A stretch of 49,202 nt of DNA from Spirochaetales bacterium (GCA_016934975.1 JAFGRV010000402.1:1-49202), one strand, 5' to 3'. Shown: positions 1 to 8,758, counted from the first letter of the stretch. The notes: generated from the sequence alone by a model not told the origin. A program made the numbers and translations.

Positions 1-1488
1 ATACCAGTAGAAACAGATTATTCTTTAAATCTCGGTATTATTGGAAAAGTAAATGGGGATGGGCTTACCTTTCCTCAACTTAAACAAAAAATTGAACAAA
101 AATTCTCGTCTGCATATCCACAAGGTACTCCATCTCTCACTATTAATTCCTTAGGTAGATTTCAAGTTTTAATAACCGGAGAAGTTCCACAAATACGAAT
201 GGCAACAGCATGGGGTCTTTCCCGGCTAAATGAAATTATTTTTAATAATATTGGGCCTTATTCATCAATTCGTGATATTAAAATAAAAGATAAAAAAGGA
301 AAAATTAAAACATATGATCTTTTCGAAGGAATTTTCCAAGGGAATATAGATCAAAATCCGTATGTAAGGCCGGGAGATACAATTATTATTTCCAAAAGGG
401 GCAAAAAAATAGAATTACGTGGAGAAATATATCGTCCGGGCAATTATCAGATATTAAAAGATGATACTATTTCAGGTATTATTCAACAATATGGAGGTGA
501 TTTTACAGAAAATGCTAATAGGAATCAATTACGAATAGAAAAAACAGTAAACAGTACAGTTCAGTTATTCGATTATAAAGAAATAGCAGAAAAACAAGCT
601 GATTCTTATGTTTTAGATGGAGATGTTATCATTATAGAACAGGAAAAAAAAACAACACCTGTCCTCTATATAGAAGGAGCTATACGTGAAATAGGTGAAG
701 AAACGGTTGGTCCTACAGGAGAAGATGAAGCAGTAACTGGCATGCATAATCTTATTATCCAGCCATTTCTTATCGGAGATACTCTTTATGATGTGATGAA
801 TAAAATAAAAGATTCAATTACATCCAATGCAGACCTGGTAAATTCATATTTAGTAAAAAATACTGAGCAAGAGATAATTCCATTAAATCTTCAAGAACTT
901 CTTTATAATAGTAATTTTTCATACGACCAAGTCATAGAATCTTTTGACAGAATAATAATTCCTACAAAAGCCATGTTTGTTATAGTAAATGGCGATGTAA
1001 GAAATCCGGGAAATTATCATTATATTCCCCAAAAAAAATATAAGTATTATATTCGACTCGCAGGCGGTACCATAAATGGGAATCTTGAAGTAAATACAAT
1101 CCTTATTACCGGATATAATGGAAATATAAAAGATTTTGAAGATGATATTGAGTTGAGTGATACTATATTTGTGAAACACGCATCTGTTATTGTTTCCGGA
1201 GCAGTCTCTACTCCGGGTGAATATCCCTACTTTCCCGGAAAAACATATTCGTATTACATAAACCTTGCCGGTGGTATAGATAATACAAGGAATGATGGTG
1301 AAGTTAAAATTAGAGATAGTGAAAATAAATCTAAAAAAAAATCGGAGATCATAAACCCCGGAGATTCTATTTACATTCCTCCAAGTAGTTTTATCTATAA
1401 TGTAGAAAGGTTTATGACCATAATAACAACAGCCTTAACAATCGTTGTCTCTTCATTCATTCTCTATGACAGATTCTCTGGTCAATAA
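1..1488 (+). CDS. SLBB-domain polysaccharide export protein (5' truncated)
   Basis: The frame is open from base 1, so the gene begins before the window; the visible part is 495 residues. Several SLBB-type beta-grasp repeats can be read, each carrying a G-(E/D/A)-V-x-x-P-G-x-Y signature: GEVPQ near residue 60, GEIYRPGNY, GDVRNPGNY and GAVSTPGEY. The last two are followed by a near-identical YYI-LAGG segment, pointing to internal duplication. A hydrophobic helix (TIITTALTIVVSSFILY) ends the protein, so it is membrane-anchored at its C-terminus. SLBB proteins of the Wza/capsule-export group form or cap periplasmic conduits for polysaccharide secretion. The N-terminal Poly_export domain would lie upstream of the window. 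The gene is AT-rich compared with the 2-33 kb region, which is common for surface polysaccharide loci. The family call is firm; the exact substrate is not known. Confidence 0.75.
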   Translation: MPVETDYSLNLGIIGKVNGDGLTFPQLKQKIEQKFSSAYPQGTPSLTINSLGRFQVLITGEVPQIRMATAWGLSRLNEIIFNNIGPYSSIRDIKIKDKKGKIKTYDLFEGIFQGNIDQNPYVRPGDTIIISKRGKKIELRGEIYRPGNYQILKDDTISGIIQQYGGDFTENANRNQLRIEKTVNSTVQLFDYKEIAEKQADSYVLDGDVIIIEQEKKTTPVLYIEGAIREIGEETVGPTGEDEAVTGMHNLIIQPFLIGDTLYDVMNKIKDSITSNADLVNSYLVKNTEQEIIPLNLQELLYNSNFSYDQVIESFDRIIIPTKAMFVIVNGDVRNPGNYHYIPQKKYKYYIRLAGGTINGNLEVNTILITGYNGNIKDFEDDIELSDTIFVKHASVIVSGAVSTPGEYPYFPGKTYSYYINLAGGIDNTRNDGEVKIRDSENKSKKKSEIINPGDSIYIPPSSFIYNVERFMTIITTALTIVVSSFILYDRFSGQ

Positions 1489-1800
1489 GACCTCATTCCG
1501 TCATTAGTCGAATCAATCCCAATCCCTTTATGCATAATACCCCTTTTTTAATCTCATTTTAATATAGACAATTTCTTCCATCGACCAGAAGTGTAATTTT
1601 AGAATACATTTTTTATTTCATTCCCGCCATCTTGGGCTGCTACTTTTATTATTGCATTTATGAAAAAAGTTAATCAGGCAGATTCATTTTATCAATTGGC
1701 GTCAACACACAACTAAAATAAACACCAGTACGTGCATACTAAAATTGAGAATTGCATAGAAAGACACCACTACTTTTTATAAAAACAATAGGAAATCCAT
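1489..1800. other. AT-rich intergenic spacer
   Basis: This spacer lies between the convergent SLBB gene and the vWA gene. No convincing ORF, repeat or RNA was seen apart from the terminator listed at its right edge. Confidence 0.5.
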
Positions 1801-1826
1801 AAAAAAAAGCGGCCCTCCGGACCGCC
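1801..1826 (-). terminator. Rho-independent terminator of the ECF/vWA operon
   Basis: Read on the minus strand, GCGGTCC-GGA-GGGCCGC forms a 7-bp stem with one G-U pair and a 3-nt loop, followed directly by eight T. It lies about 35 nt after the vWA stop codon. Confidence 0.85.
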
Positions 1827-1858
1827 ATATTATTCATAATATACAAGTCAAATAATCA

Positions 1859-3997
1859 CTACCGAATATCCGCAAGTGCCCTGCTTATTTTCACAAGCTC
1901 AATAAATTCCTGCCTGTACCCTTCTTTATCCGAACCCTTTGCACCTTGAGCAAGTTCAAGAACCTGATCAAATGTCCCTTCCCCTTTATATTCTGAATCT
2001 CTTAACAAAAGCCCCCATTCCGCGACTGCCGCGGCAAACCGGAAATTATCAGAGGAGGCAGAAAGGGGGAGGTGTTCATCCACAACAGGGACATCGATAA
2101 GAATGCTCGTATTTTCTTTTGGTTTTTTGTACCGGAATTTCAGGGTCATTATCTCCGAACTCGAATAAGCATCTTCCTTTATAGTGGTTTGCTGATATTT
2201 AAGTTCCTGTGCATCAGTCATGGCAATTGTCTCATGTGCAGGGATAATTTCATACAGCGCCGTGACCGTATGCCCCGCCCCCAATTCACCGGCGTCTTTT
2301 GTATCATCATCAAAATCTTCTTTTGCGAGAACCCTGTTTTCATACCCGATAAGACGGTACGATTCGATATATACTGGATTAAATTCAATTTGAATTTTAA
2401 CATCTTTCGCGATGGTCACGAGGGTACTTCCTAATTCGGTTACAAGCACCTTCTTCGCCTCACTCAAAGTATCAATATAGGCATAATTGCCATTACCCTT
2501 ATCCGCGAGTTTTTCCATCTTTGTGTCTTTATAATTCCCCATGCCGAATCCCAATACTGTCAGAAAAACACCGTTTTCCCTTTTTTCTTCGATAAGCCGG
2601 GTAAGCTCTGCATCGCTTGATGCACCGATATTAAAATCCCCGTCTGTTGCCACAATCACCCGGTTATTGCCTTTGGGGTTATAATACTGCTGTGCAGTCG
2701 CGTACGCCAGTGTAATCCCCGCCCCCCCCGCGGTGGACCCGCCGGCTGAAAGCTGGTTCAAGGCATTTAAAATGGTTGTTTTTTGATTTCCCGGGGTTGA
2801 TGGGAGAACCAGTCCGGCTGCTCCTGCATAGACAACGATGGCTACCCTGTCCTGTTCACGGAGTTGATTAACAAGTAAGGTAAAGGCCTCTTTCAGGAGG
2901 GGAAGCTTATTTGCATCATTCATGGAACCTGAAACATCGAGGAGAAATACGAGATTGCTCGGGGGGAGTTGTTCCGGGGAAATAATCTTGCCCTGGATCC
3001 CAAGGTGAATAAGCTTATGGTCCTGATTCCAGGGGCACCCGGAGACCTCGGTAAAAAATGCAAAGGGATGAGTTCCTGAAGGCTCAAGGTAATCATAGGT
3101 AAAATAATTTATCAGTTCTTCTATACGTACAGCATCCTTATAGGGAAGCTGATTGCTTTTCAAAAATCTCCTTACATTCGCATAAGAGGCAGTATCCACA
3201 TCGATGGAAAAGGTAGAAACAGCATTGTCACGGACATTTAAAAATCTGTTTTCGTAAATCCGGTCGTATTCTTCGGTATTCCAGTCACCCCTGTCTGCCG
3301 CCTCTTTTTCCTCTGTGTTTGCCGTTTCATTAACAATTGGTGACGGAGGAATGAGCTCCTCTTTCTCCATGGCAGATTTTTCCCCGGCAAGGACGATCTC
3401 ATCCATAAAGACAGGATCATTGAGAAAAGTCTCTTCTGTTTCCTGCTGCTCCATACCAAGAGTGCTATAAAAGTCATCCTCCGCAACAGCCTCACTCTTC
3501 TTTTCATCCCGAACAATTAATGAATCATCCCGATCCTCTGCTTTTTTCTTATCTTTTTCAGGGGTTTTGGGTTTAACCTGAGGCTGGGACTCCCCGGGAG
3601 AATTTGATTCTTCTTCTGTTGTATTTTCTTTAGAGATTTCATCTCCTTTTTTATCATGTGATAAATATGATACTTCCTTATTTTCATTCCGGGCGAGATG
3701 TGTAATAACCGGGAGAAGAACGCCAAAGACAAGGGTTGCACTGAATATCCCCGCTGCCGCGGCGATACCTATCTTTAATTTATTATTGAATACCCAGGTG
3801 ATAAAATTAGGCTGTTTTTTTGTCATATTCTTAAGAATTTTCGACCTTAATTCGCTTTTAAAACCTTCATCCATGGTAACGTCGGGTTTTGAGGAAAGAA
3901 GCTTATCGATTATTTTTTTCAATTCCTCCTCCTTTTCTGCAAGCTCGGGATCAATCTCATAAAGATCGCGTAAAATATCTTCTATTATTATGCTCAT
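1859..3997 (-). CDS. Transmembrane YfbK-like von Willebrand factor A protein
   Basis: The protein has 712 residues. The start at 3997 is chosen because GGAGG lies 7 nt upstream; a longer open frame reaches into the sigma factor gene without support. Residues 1-72 are charged and probably cytoplasmic, 74-100 form one membrane helix, and 105-250 are a low-complexity acidic linker. From about 255 the YfbK-type N-terminal domain (SIDVDTASYANVRRFL) leads into a vWA domain with an intact MIDAS site (D354-x-S356-x-S358, DVSGSM) and a later ATDGDFN loop. A C-terminal DUF3520-like region follows. MIDAS vWA domains bind metal and protein ligands. The gene starts 13 nt after an ECF sigma factor, and its topology (cytoplasmic N-tail, one helix, large outer domain) is that of an anti-sigma factor or sensor. 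That role is inferred; no zinc anti-sigma motif was seen. Confidence 0.85.
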   Translation of the reverse strand: MSIIIEDILRDLYEIDPELAEKEEELKKIIDKLLSSKPDVTMDEGFKSELRSKILKNMTKKQPNFITWVFNNKLKIGIAAAAGIFSATLVFGVLLPVITHLARNENKEVSYLSHDKKGDEISKENTTEEESNSPGESQPQVKPKTPEKDKKKAEDRDDSLIVRDEKKSEAVAEDDFYSTLGMEQQETEETFLNDPVFMDEIVLAGEKSAMEKEELIPPSPIVNETANTEEKEAADRGDWNTEEYDRIYENRFLNVRDNAVSTFSIDVDTASYANVRRFLKSNQLPYKDAVRIEELINYFTYDYLEPSGTHPFAFFTEVSGCPWNQDHKLIHLGIQGKIISPEQLPPSNLVFLLDVSGSMNDANKLPLLKEAFTLLVNQLREQDRVAIVVYAGAAGLVLPSTPGNQKTTILNALNQLSAGGSTAGGAGITLAYATAQQYYNPKGNNRVIVATDGDFNIGASSDAELTRLIEEKRENGVFLTVLGFGMGNYKDTKMEKLADKGNGNYAYIDTLSEAKKVLVTELGSTLVTIAKDVKIQIEFNPVYIESYRLIGYENRVLAKEDFDDDTKDAGELGAGHTVTALYEIIPAHETIAMTDAQELKYQQTTIKEDAYSSSEIMTLKFRYKKPKENTSILIDVPVVDEHLPLSASSDNFRFAAAVAEWGLLLRDSEYKGEGTFDQVLELAQGAKGSDKEGYRQEFIELVKISRALADIR

Positions 3998-4010
3998 ATC
4001 ATTACCTCCG

Positions 4011-4577
4011 TCATTGATATTTACTTTTGAGCAGAAAGAGAAGCAGTAGCACGGCAACAGAGAGCTCTTTTCTGAGCTTTGCAATAATCCTGGAAAACAT
4101 CATTTTACAAGCACCTTCACTTTTACCGATAATGTTCGCGATTTCTTTGTATGAAAGATCCTGCCAGATCCTTAAAATAAGAATGTCCCGTTGTTCCGAA
4201 GGAAGTTTCTTTAACACTTCCCGTAATTCTTCCAGTTGTTCTTTATTCTCACTATCAAGCTCGATATTCTGTTTTCCCGCAAGGTCCCATACATCATCAA
4301 TATCAACCGTCTTTCTCGTTGACCGGTAATAATCTGTCACAAGATTTCTCGCGATCTGGTAGATCCATGCACTCATACTCCCTTTTTCAGGATTATAAAG
4401 ATGCAATTTCTCCAAAGCCCGCAAAAATGTTTGACTCGTCAAATCCTCGGCAGTCTCCTTGTGATAGGTCTTGTAATAGATAAACTGGTAAATTCGTGTT
4501 GCATAATTATCATACACTTCTGCATACTCTTCCCTGCTTACACCGGATTTTGTTTCCGGAAAGCTTATTATCTTCAT
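4011..4577 (-). CDS. ECF-type RNA polymerase sigma factor
   Basis: A sigma-70 family protein of 188 residues. The start at 4577 follows AAAGGGAGAAG; an upstream in-frame ATG at 4598 lacks a site. Region 2 is clear (YDNYATRIYQFIYYKTYHKETAEDL, then the DLTSQTFLRAL and MSAWIYQIARN segments) and region 4 shows the helix-turn-helix PSEQRDILILR...LSYKEIANIIGKSEGACK. No region 3 is present, which fits the ECF group. The last 18 residues after region 4 are strongly hydrophobic (AVLLLLFLL), an unusual tail for an ECF factor that might contact the membrane or a partner. It sits 13 nt upstream of the vWA gene, so the pair is probably one transcript, and the vWA protein may regulate the factor. The target regulon is unknown. 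Confidence 0.9.
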   Translation of the reverse strand: MKIISFPETKSGVSREEYAEVYDNYATRIYQFIYYKTYHKETAEDLTSQTFLRALEKLHLYNPEKGSMSAWIYQIARNLVTDYYRSTRKTVDIDDVWDLAGKQNIELDSENKEQLEELREVLKKLPSEQRDILILRIWQDLSYKEIANIIGKSEGACKMMFSRIIAKLRKELSVAVLLLLFLLKSKYQ

Positions 4578-4629
4578 GTATCTTCTCCCTTTATACATCT
4601 CACACGGCTCGCGAGCCTCGCATAGACAC

Positions 4630-4658
4630 AATATATCCTTAATTATTCAATGTTACAA
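4630..4658 (-). promoter_or_regulatory. Promoter of the ECF sigma/vWA operon
   Basis: On the minus strand TTGTAA (4658-4653) and TATATT (4635-4630) are separated by 17 nt, giving a leader of about 45 nt before the start at 4577. The match is sigma-70-like; no obvious ECF promoter was recognised. Confidence 0.5.
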
Positions 4659-4661
4659 TTA

Positions 4662-4677
4662 ATAGTGTTTACACTAT
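4662..4677. promoter_or_regulatory. 16-bp palindrome upstream of the ECF sigma promoter
   Basis: ATAGTGT-TT-ACACTAT is a perfect inverted repeat with 7-bp arms. It lies immediately upstream of the -35 element of the ECF operon and 35 bp before the -35 of the divergent HPr gene, so it could be an operator for either. The binding protein is unknown. Confidence 0.4.
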
Positions 4678-4711
4678 CAGTATATACGAAAAAAGAAAAA
4701 AAAGGTAACTG

Positions 4712-4740
4712 TTGAATTTTCTAAATAGAATTTGTATATT
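4712..4740 (+). promoter_or_regulatory. Promoter of the HPr-like gene
   Basis: TTGAAT (4712-4717) and TATATT (4735-4740) are spaced by 17 nt. Transcription would begin near 4747, which rules out the ATG at 4746 as the start of the HPr gene and supports the downstream start at 4875. Confidence 0.55.
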
Positions 4741-4874
4741 TCCTGATGCACACTTCATTACAGTTTTGTCTATCGGAAAAAAAGAGTGCAGAGGAGACAT
4801 GGCAGAAGGCAGGCAGGATAAAGGTTGATACAACAACAATTATCACCGAAGCAGATGAGGAATACGAGAACAAC

Positions 4875-5165
4875 ATGATTGAAATGAAGGCAATAGTTCA
4901 AAATGACCGGGGGATTCATTGCAGACCTTCCGGAATAATTTATAAGGCTATTGAAGGCTACAAAGGTGAAATAACTCTTATTTCCCGGGAAATGGAAGTC
5001 GTACTCACATCTATTATGGATATTATTGTCTTAGGTTTGTTTAAAAACGATAAAGTCATCGTGCGGGTATCCGGTGAAAACGAGGAAGGGATGTGTAAAA
5101 AACTGATTGAGCTTTTTGAAACGCACTATGATTTTCCCCCGCAGAATGGCAGCTCCCCGGGATAG
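4875..5165 (+). CDS. HPr-like phosphocarrier protein
   Basis: With the start at 4875 the protein is 96 residues and the two signature positions fall exactly on classical HPr numbering: His15 in GIHCRP, the site phosphorylated by enzyme I in PTS proteins, and Ser46 in LTSIMDIIVLGL, the HPr kinase site. A longer frame opens at 4746 but the predicted transcription start lies there, so its first 43 residues are rejected; the Shine-Dalgarno at 4875 is nevertheless weak. No enzyme I, HPr kinase or PTS transporter lies in the window, and a second HPr-type protein is found at 36.8-37.5 kb. In organisms with incomplete PTS such proteins are thought to act as regulators rather than in sugar uptake; that is inference here. 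The next gene converges, with only 5 nt between the stop codons. Confidence 0.82.
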   Translation: MIEMKAIVQNDRGIHCRPSGIIYKAIEGYKGEITLISREMEVVLTSIMDIIVLGLFKNDKVIVRVSGENEEGMCKKLIELFETHYDFPPQNGSSPG

Positions 5166-5170
5166 AGTAC

Positions 5171-6220
5171 TTAAAGAAAATTATATTCCTCTACATACTT
5201 CTTTATCACTTCCGCAAACTCATCCACATCTTTCTTTTCCGTATCAAAAGAGGTCATCCACCTGACCTGATGTATTTTTTCATCCCACATATAAAAGAAA
5301 AACTTTTTTCTGATATGAGGAATGGCTGCCGGAGGAAGTATGGGGAAGAGAGCATTTGTTGATACCGGCAGGGGAATCGAGATTCCCTTGATATCTTTCA
5401 CCCTCGTTTCAAGATAGGAAGCCATGGTATTGGCAGATAAAGCATTCTCATACCAGAGATTATCTGTAAGATACGCATTAAACTGGGCCGAAATAAACCT
5501 CATTTTAGCCCCGAGATTCATACCTTGCTTCCTGATATATTTAAAATCACCCGCCATGTTTGATGAAAAAAAGACTACTGCTTCACCGAACATCATCCCG
5601 TTTTTTGTTCCCCCGAAGGAAAGTACATCCACTCCACAATCAAGAGTGACTTGTTTCAGATTTTTTTTAAGACGTACCGCGGCGTTCGCTATCCGTGCCC
5701 CGTCCATGACAAGATACAAACCATGGGAATGAGCAAATTCCGAAAGAATCTGTATTTCTTCTATAGTATATAAAACTCCAAGTTCGGTGGGTTGGGTTAT
5801 GGCAATTACTTTTACCTGAGAATACTGCTGATTCCCCTGCCCGCTGAGGTGTTCTTTTATTTGATCGACAGTTATCTTTCCATCGTTTGACGGAAGAGCA
5901 ATGACCTTGCAACCTGTATATTTTTCCGGACTACCGCATTCATGTTCATTCAGATGTGCGGTTTGTGCACAGATAATCGCATTATAAGGCTTAATGAGGG
6001 CACTCACTCCCAGGACATTAGCCGCCGTTCCAGTAAAAACAAAAAAGGTCTCCGAATCCTCACCAAAGTGCTCTTTACATAGTTTTAAAGCCTTTTCCGT
6101 AAAAGGATCATCTCCATACCCGATAACATGTCCGCGATTCGCATCCTCAATCGCCTTCATAATAACCGGATGGACCCCTGAATTATTATCACTGGCAAAA
6201 CTCTTTCTCATTATTTCCAT
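5171..6220 (-). CDS. ltaE: Low-specificity L-threonine aldolase
   Basis: A 349-residue PLP-dependent fold-type I enzyme that cleaves L-threonine or L-allo-threonine to glycine and acetaldehyde in the cytoplasm. The start at 6220 has GGAG 6 nt upstream; 30 more in-frame codons lie upstream without support. Family signatures: SFASDNNSGVHP at the N-terminus, the GY-GDDPFT segment, TGTAANVLG binding cofactor phosphate, H90-N-E near the AHLNEHE segment, DGARIANA with the aspartate that pairs with the PLP ring nitrogen, and the Schiff-base lysine K206 in SFGGTKNG. The length is normal for the family. It stands alone, convergent with the HPr gene. Beta-eliminating lyases are related, but the motifs fit threonine aldolase well. 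Confidence 0.88.
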   Translation of the reverse strand: MEIMRKSFASDNNSGVHPVIMKAIEDANRGHVIGYGDDPFTEKALKLCKEHFGEDSETFFVFTGTAANVLGVSALIKPYNAIICAQTAHLNEHECGSPEKYTGCKVIALPSNDGKITVDQIKEHLSGQGNQQYSQVKVIAITQPTELGVLYTIEEIQILSEFAHSHGLYLVMDGARIANAAVRLKKNLKQVTLDCGVDVLSFGGTKNGMMFGEAVVFFSSNMAGDFKYIRKQGMNLGAKMRFISAQFNAYLTDNLWYENALSANTMASYLETRVKDIKGISIPLPVSTNALFPILPPAAIPHIRKKFFFYMWDEKIHQVRWMTSFDTEKKDVDEFAEVIKKYVEEYNFL

Positions 6221-6710
6221 ATATACTCCATTTTTACATATTTTTTGTTTCTCATAGATCATTATTCCGGATAACCCTCTCTTTTTCATGAGTCTCAAAA
6301 AAGGATACAATTTTTTAACAAGATATTTTATATCAATTCCGGAATATATTCAATATTCCGATGAATCAAGACCCCATACCCATAATAACAATAAATAATA
6401 CCCCCGATTTTTCCGGAATAGCCGGGGTAAGAATAAAAATGAGTCTGTGAAATCACACCTAAACCGGATAATTTCTTGACAAAAATTCGATTTATCGCTA
6501 TCATAAAATTATTATATGGTTCTTATATATTTTGAGACGATATAGAGAGAAAAAATGTCCTGTTCACTACACACCTCACAAAAGAGGTCGACACACATAC
6601 GAGATATTGATGTTTTGCCTTGATCTGACTATGAATAAGTTTTCAACTGAACTGATAAAAACAGGATAGTTATAAATTATTTTTACGATGCAAGGAAGAA
6701 TGTAAAAGAC
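6221..6710. other. Intergenic region between divergent ltaE and the 2-oxoacid oxidoreductase operon
   Basis: It holds the promoter listed at 6476-6504 and a leader of about 200 nt. A 22-codon frame with start ATG at 6555 lies in the leader but has no strong ribosome site or recognisable content. No riboswitch fold was recognised. Confidence 0.4.
6476..6504 (+). promoter_or_regulatory. Sigma-70 promoter of the 2-oxoacid:ferredoxin oxidoreductase operon
   Basis: A perfect TTGACA (6476-6481) and TATCAT (6499-6504) are separated by 17 nt. The first gene starts at 6711, leaving a leader of about 200 nt. Confidence 0.65.
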
Positions 6711-6938
6711 ATGAAAAAAGGTAAAATAAAAATTAATATTGATAGATGTAAGGCCTGCGGATTATGTATCGAAGTCTGTACCGCGAAAGCAATAAAAATG
6801 AGTAAGAAATTTAACAAACATGGCTATAATGTGCCTGAATTTTTAAATAAGGAACAGTGCAGCGCGTGCAAACTCTGTGCTATCGTTTGTCCCGAAGCGG
6901 CAATAGAAATCATAGAATTAGTAGAAGTGGAACAATAA
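6711..6938 (+). CDS. 2[4Fe-4S] ferredoxin, delta subunit of 2-oxoacid:ferredoxin oxidoreductase (KorD/VorD type)
   Basis: A 75-residue protein with two clusters of ligands for [4Fe-4S] centres: CKACGLCIEVC (CxxCxxCxxxC) near residues 14-24 and CSACKLCAIVC near 48-58, the second followed by the usual PEAAIE. It would pass electrons from the catalytic subunits to a soluble ferredoxin. It is the first gene of the operon; its stop codon overlaps the next start by one base (TAATG), which suggests coupled translation. An AAGGAAG sequence lies about 13 nt before the ATG, somewhat far for a ribosome site. Separate ferredoxin genes beside vorB-type genes are usual in anaerobes. Confidence 0.9.
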   Translation: MKKGKIKINIDRCKACGLCIEVCTAKAIKMSKKFNKHGYNVPEFLNKEQCSACKLCAIVCPEAAIEIIELVEVEQ

Positions 6939-8011
6939 TGGGAAAAACTGTAAAGAATGAAATAGAAAAAGTCTTTATAAAAGGAAATCATGCAGTTGTT
7001 GAGGCCGCAATCGCGGCAGGCTGCCGGTTTTATGCGGGTTACCCCATAACACCGCAAAATGAAATACCTCAATTAATGTCAAAACGGATGCCGGAAATCG
7101 GAGGAACCTTTATTCAGGCGGAAAGTGAATTAATCTCCATCAATTTTATCCTTGGTGCGGGTGCTGCCGGCGCAAGAGCCCTCACGACCTCCTCTTCTCC
7201 CGGTATTTCACTCATGATGGAGGGATTATCCTACATGGCAGGAGCCGAAATACCCGGCGTCATAGTAAATGTACAGCGGGGAGGACCGGGGCTTGGTAAT
7301 ATTGCCCCTGCACAAAGCGACTACTATCAGGCAGTAAAACCGGGACACGGCGACTTTCACATGATTGTTCTCGGACCCCATAATACACAGGATATGTTTG
7401 ATTATGCATTCAAGGCCTTTGATCTGGCAGACAAATACAGAATTCCCGTTATCATCCTCGCGGACGGTTTGTTGGGTCAGCTCATGGAGAATATAACCAT
7501 ACAAAAGGAATATATTTCCGAATATCTTACAGTACAAAAAGATTGGGCCTTAACCGGCGCAAAAGGGCGGAACGGCCGAAGAGTATGTTCTCTACGGATG
7601 AAACCGGGAGGTCTTGAAGAGCATGTGAATCATCTGCAGGAAAAGTATAATCGTATAAAAGAGAATGAAATTGAATACGAAACCTTTAATGTCAACGATG
7701 ATACTGAAACATTAATTGTAGCATTTGGAACAGCCGCCAGGATATCAAAGGGCGCTATTTCACTTGCCGGAAATAGAAATATCGGTTTATTCCGGCCGAT
7801 TACACTGTGGCCGTTCCCCTCTGAAAAACTGCTGGAACTTTCGAAGCAGGTCAAACAAATTTTTGTTTTTGAACTCAACCTCGGACAAATGCTCGATGAT
7901 GTAAAAATTGCGGTAAATGATCATGATAAGATCAATTTTTACGGCAGAACCGGAGGTGGGATTTTTACTCCGGAAGAACTCTTTAATTTTATACAATCAA
8001 AGGATAAATAA
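6938..8011 (+). CDS. vorB: 2-oxoacid:ferredoxin oxidoreductase alpha subunit, VorB-type
   Basis: A 357-residue protein carrying the pyruvate/2-oxoacid oxidoreductase alpha core. Signatures: GNHAVVEAAIAAGCRFYAGYPITPQNEIP at the N-terminus, the QAESELISINFILGAGAAGAR helix, TSSSPGISLMMEG and NVQRGGPGLGNIAPAQSDY. These resemble the 3-methyl-2-oxobutanoate (branched-chain) VorB group more than the alpha-ketoglutarate KorA group, but substrate cannot be fixed from sequence. Together with the beta and gamma subunits it oxidises a 2-oxoacid plus CoA to acyl-CoA and CO2 with reduction of ferredoxin, typical of anaerobic amino acid fermentation. The start at 6938 overlaps the ferredoxin stop by 1 nt; a longer frame opens at 6857 inside the ferredoxin gene and is rejected. 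Confidence 0.9.
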   Translation: MGKTVKNEIEKVFIKGNHAVVEAAIAAGCRFYAGYPITPQNEIPQLMSKRMPEIGGTFIQAESELISINFILGAGAAGARALTTSSSPGISLMMEGLSYMAGAEIPGVIVNVQRGGPGLGNIAPAQSDYYQAVKPGHGDFHMIVLGPHNTQDMFDYAFKAFDLADKYRIPVIILADGLLGQLMENITIQKEYISEYLTVQKDWALTGAKGRNGRRVCSLRMKPGGLEEHVNHLQEKYNRIKENEIEYETFNVNDDTETLIVAFGTAARISKGAISLAGNRNIGLFRPITLWPFPSEKLLELSKQVKQIFVFELNLGQMLDDVKIAVNDHDKINFYGRTGGGIFTPEELFNFIQSKDK

Positions 8012-8758
8012 GTGGTTATTGAAAAAATAGTATATAAAAAACCCGAATCCCTCACAGATTGTAATTTTACCTTCTGTTCAGGATGCGGACACAGTACGGT
8101 TCATAAACTTATCGCTGAAATTATCGATGAATTGGACTTAAGAGAAAAGACTATTGCAGTGGCACCTGTGGGATGCGCGGTATTCGCATACGATTTCTGG
8201 AATTTTGATATTGCCGAAGCACCTCACGGCAGAACTCCTATTGTTGCTTCGGGTATAAAACGAATTCACCCGGAAGCCTTTGTTCTTTGTTACCAGGGGG
8301 ACGGGGACCTCGTCTCAATCGGACTATCGGAAATAATGCACACGGCAAACAGAGGTGAAAATATATCGGTCATTTTTATTAATAATACGAATTACGGCAT
8401 GACCGGCGGACAAATGGCACCCACGACCCTTGTTAACCAGGTAACCATGACCTCTCCGAGAGGAAGGGATATTGAGACATATGGTCATCCTATTAAGATG
8501 AGTGAATTACTCGTTCCTTTGGAAGGTGTAAAATACCTCGAACGGGCTAAAATAACCACCCCGGCATCAATTCTTAAAGCAAAAAAAGCGATAAAAAAGG
8601 CTTTTTTAAATCAGATAAATGGTGTAGGTTTTTCTATGGTGGAAATACTCACTGCTTGTCCGGAAAGCTGGAAGAAAAGCCCCAAAGAAGCGGTTGCATG
8701 GGTAGAAGATGTAGTCTCGAAATTTTACCCGGTCGGCAAAATCAAAGATATAACATAG
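8012..8758 (+). CDS. 2-oxoacid:ferredoxin oxidoreductase beta subunit (TPP-binding)
   Basis: 248 residues, starting with GTG directly after the stop of the alpha subunit; AAGGA is 7 nt upstream. The thiamine diphosphate and magnesium site is clear: CYQGDGDLVSIGLSEIMHTANRG followed by NNTNYGMTGGQMAPTT. The N-terminal FCSGCGHSTVHKL segment is the CxxC/GCGH motif of the family, and VGCAVFAYDFWN is also characteristic. The length (about 250) is that of short KorB/VorA-type beta subunits that rely on a separate ferredoxin subunit, which is present upstream. The product acts in the cytoplasm as part of the complex. Confidence 0.92.
   Translation: MVIEKIVYKKPESLTDCNFTFCSGCGHSTVHKLIAEIIDELDLREKTIAVAPVGCAVFAYDFWNFDIAEAPHGRTPIVASGIKRIHPEAFVLCYQGDGDLVSIGLSEIMHTANRGENISVIFINNTNYGMTGGQMAPTTLVNQVTMTSPRGRDIETYGHPIKMSELLVPLEGVKYLERAKITTPASILKAKKAIKKAFLNQINGVGFSMVEILTACPESWKKSPKEAVAWVEDVVSKFYPVGKIKDIT

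Noticed and set aside
919..1179. 86-codon minus-strand frame inside the SLBB gene
   Set aside because: It is antisense to conserved SLBB repeats and has no ribosome site.
3998..4084. Extension of the vWA gene into the sigma factor gene
   Set aside because: The frame overlaps coding sequence of the sigma factor and a clear GGAGG lies just before 3997.
4746..4874. Longer N-terminus for the HPr-like gene
   Set aside because: The predicted transcription start lies at about 4747, no ribosome site precedes 4746, and HPr numbering fits the start at 4875.
6555..6623. 22-codon leader peptide before the ferredoxin subunit
   Set aside because: No strong ribosome site, no attenuation-type codon run and no terminator hairpin in the leader.
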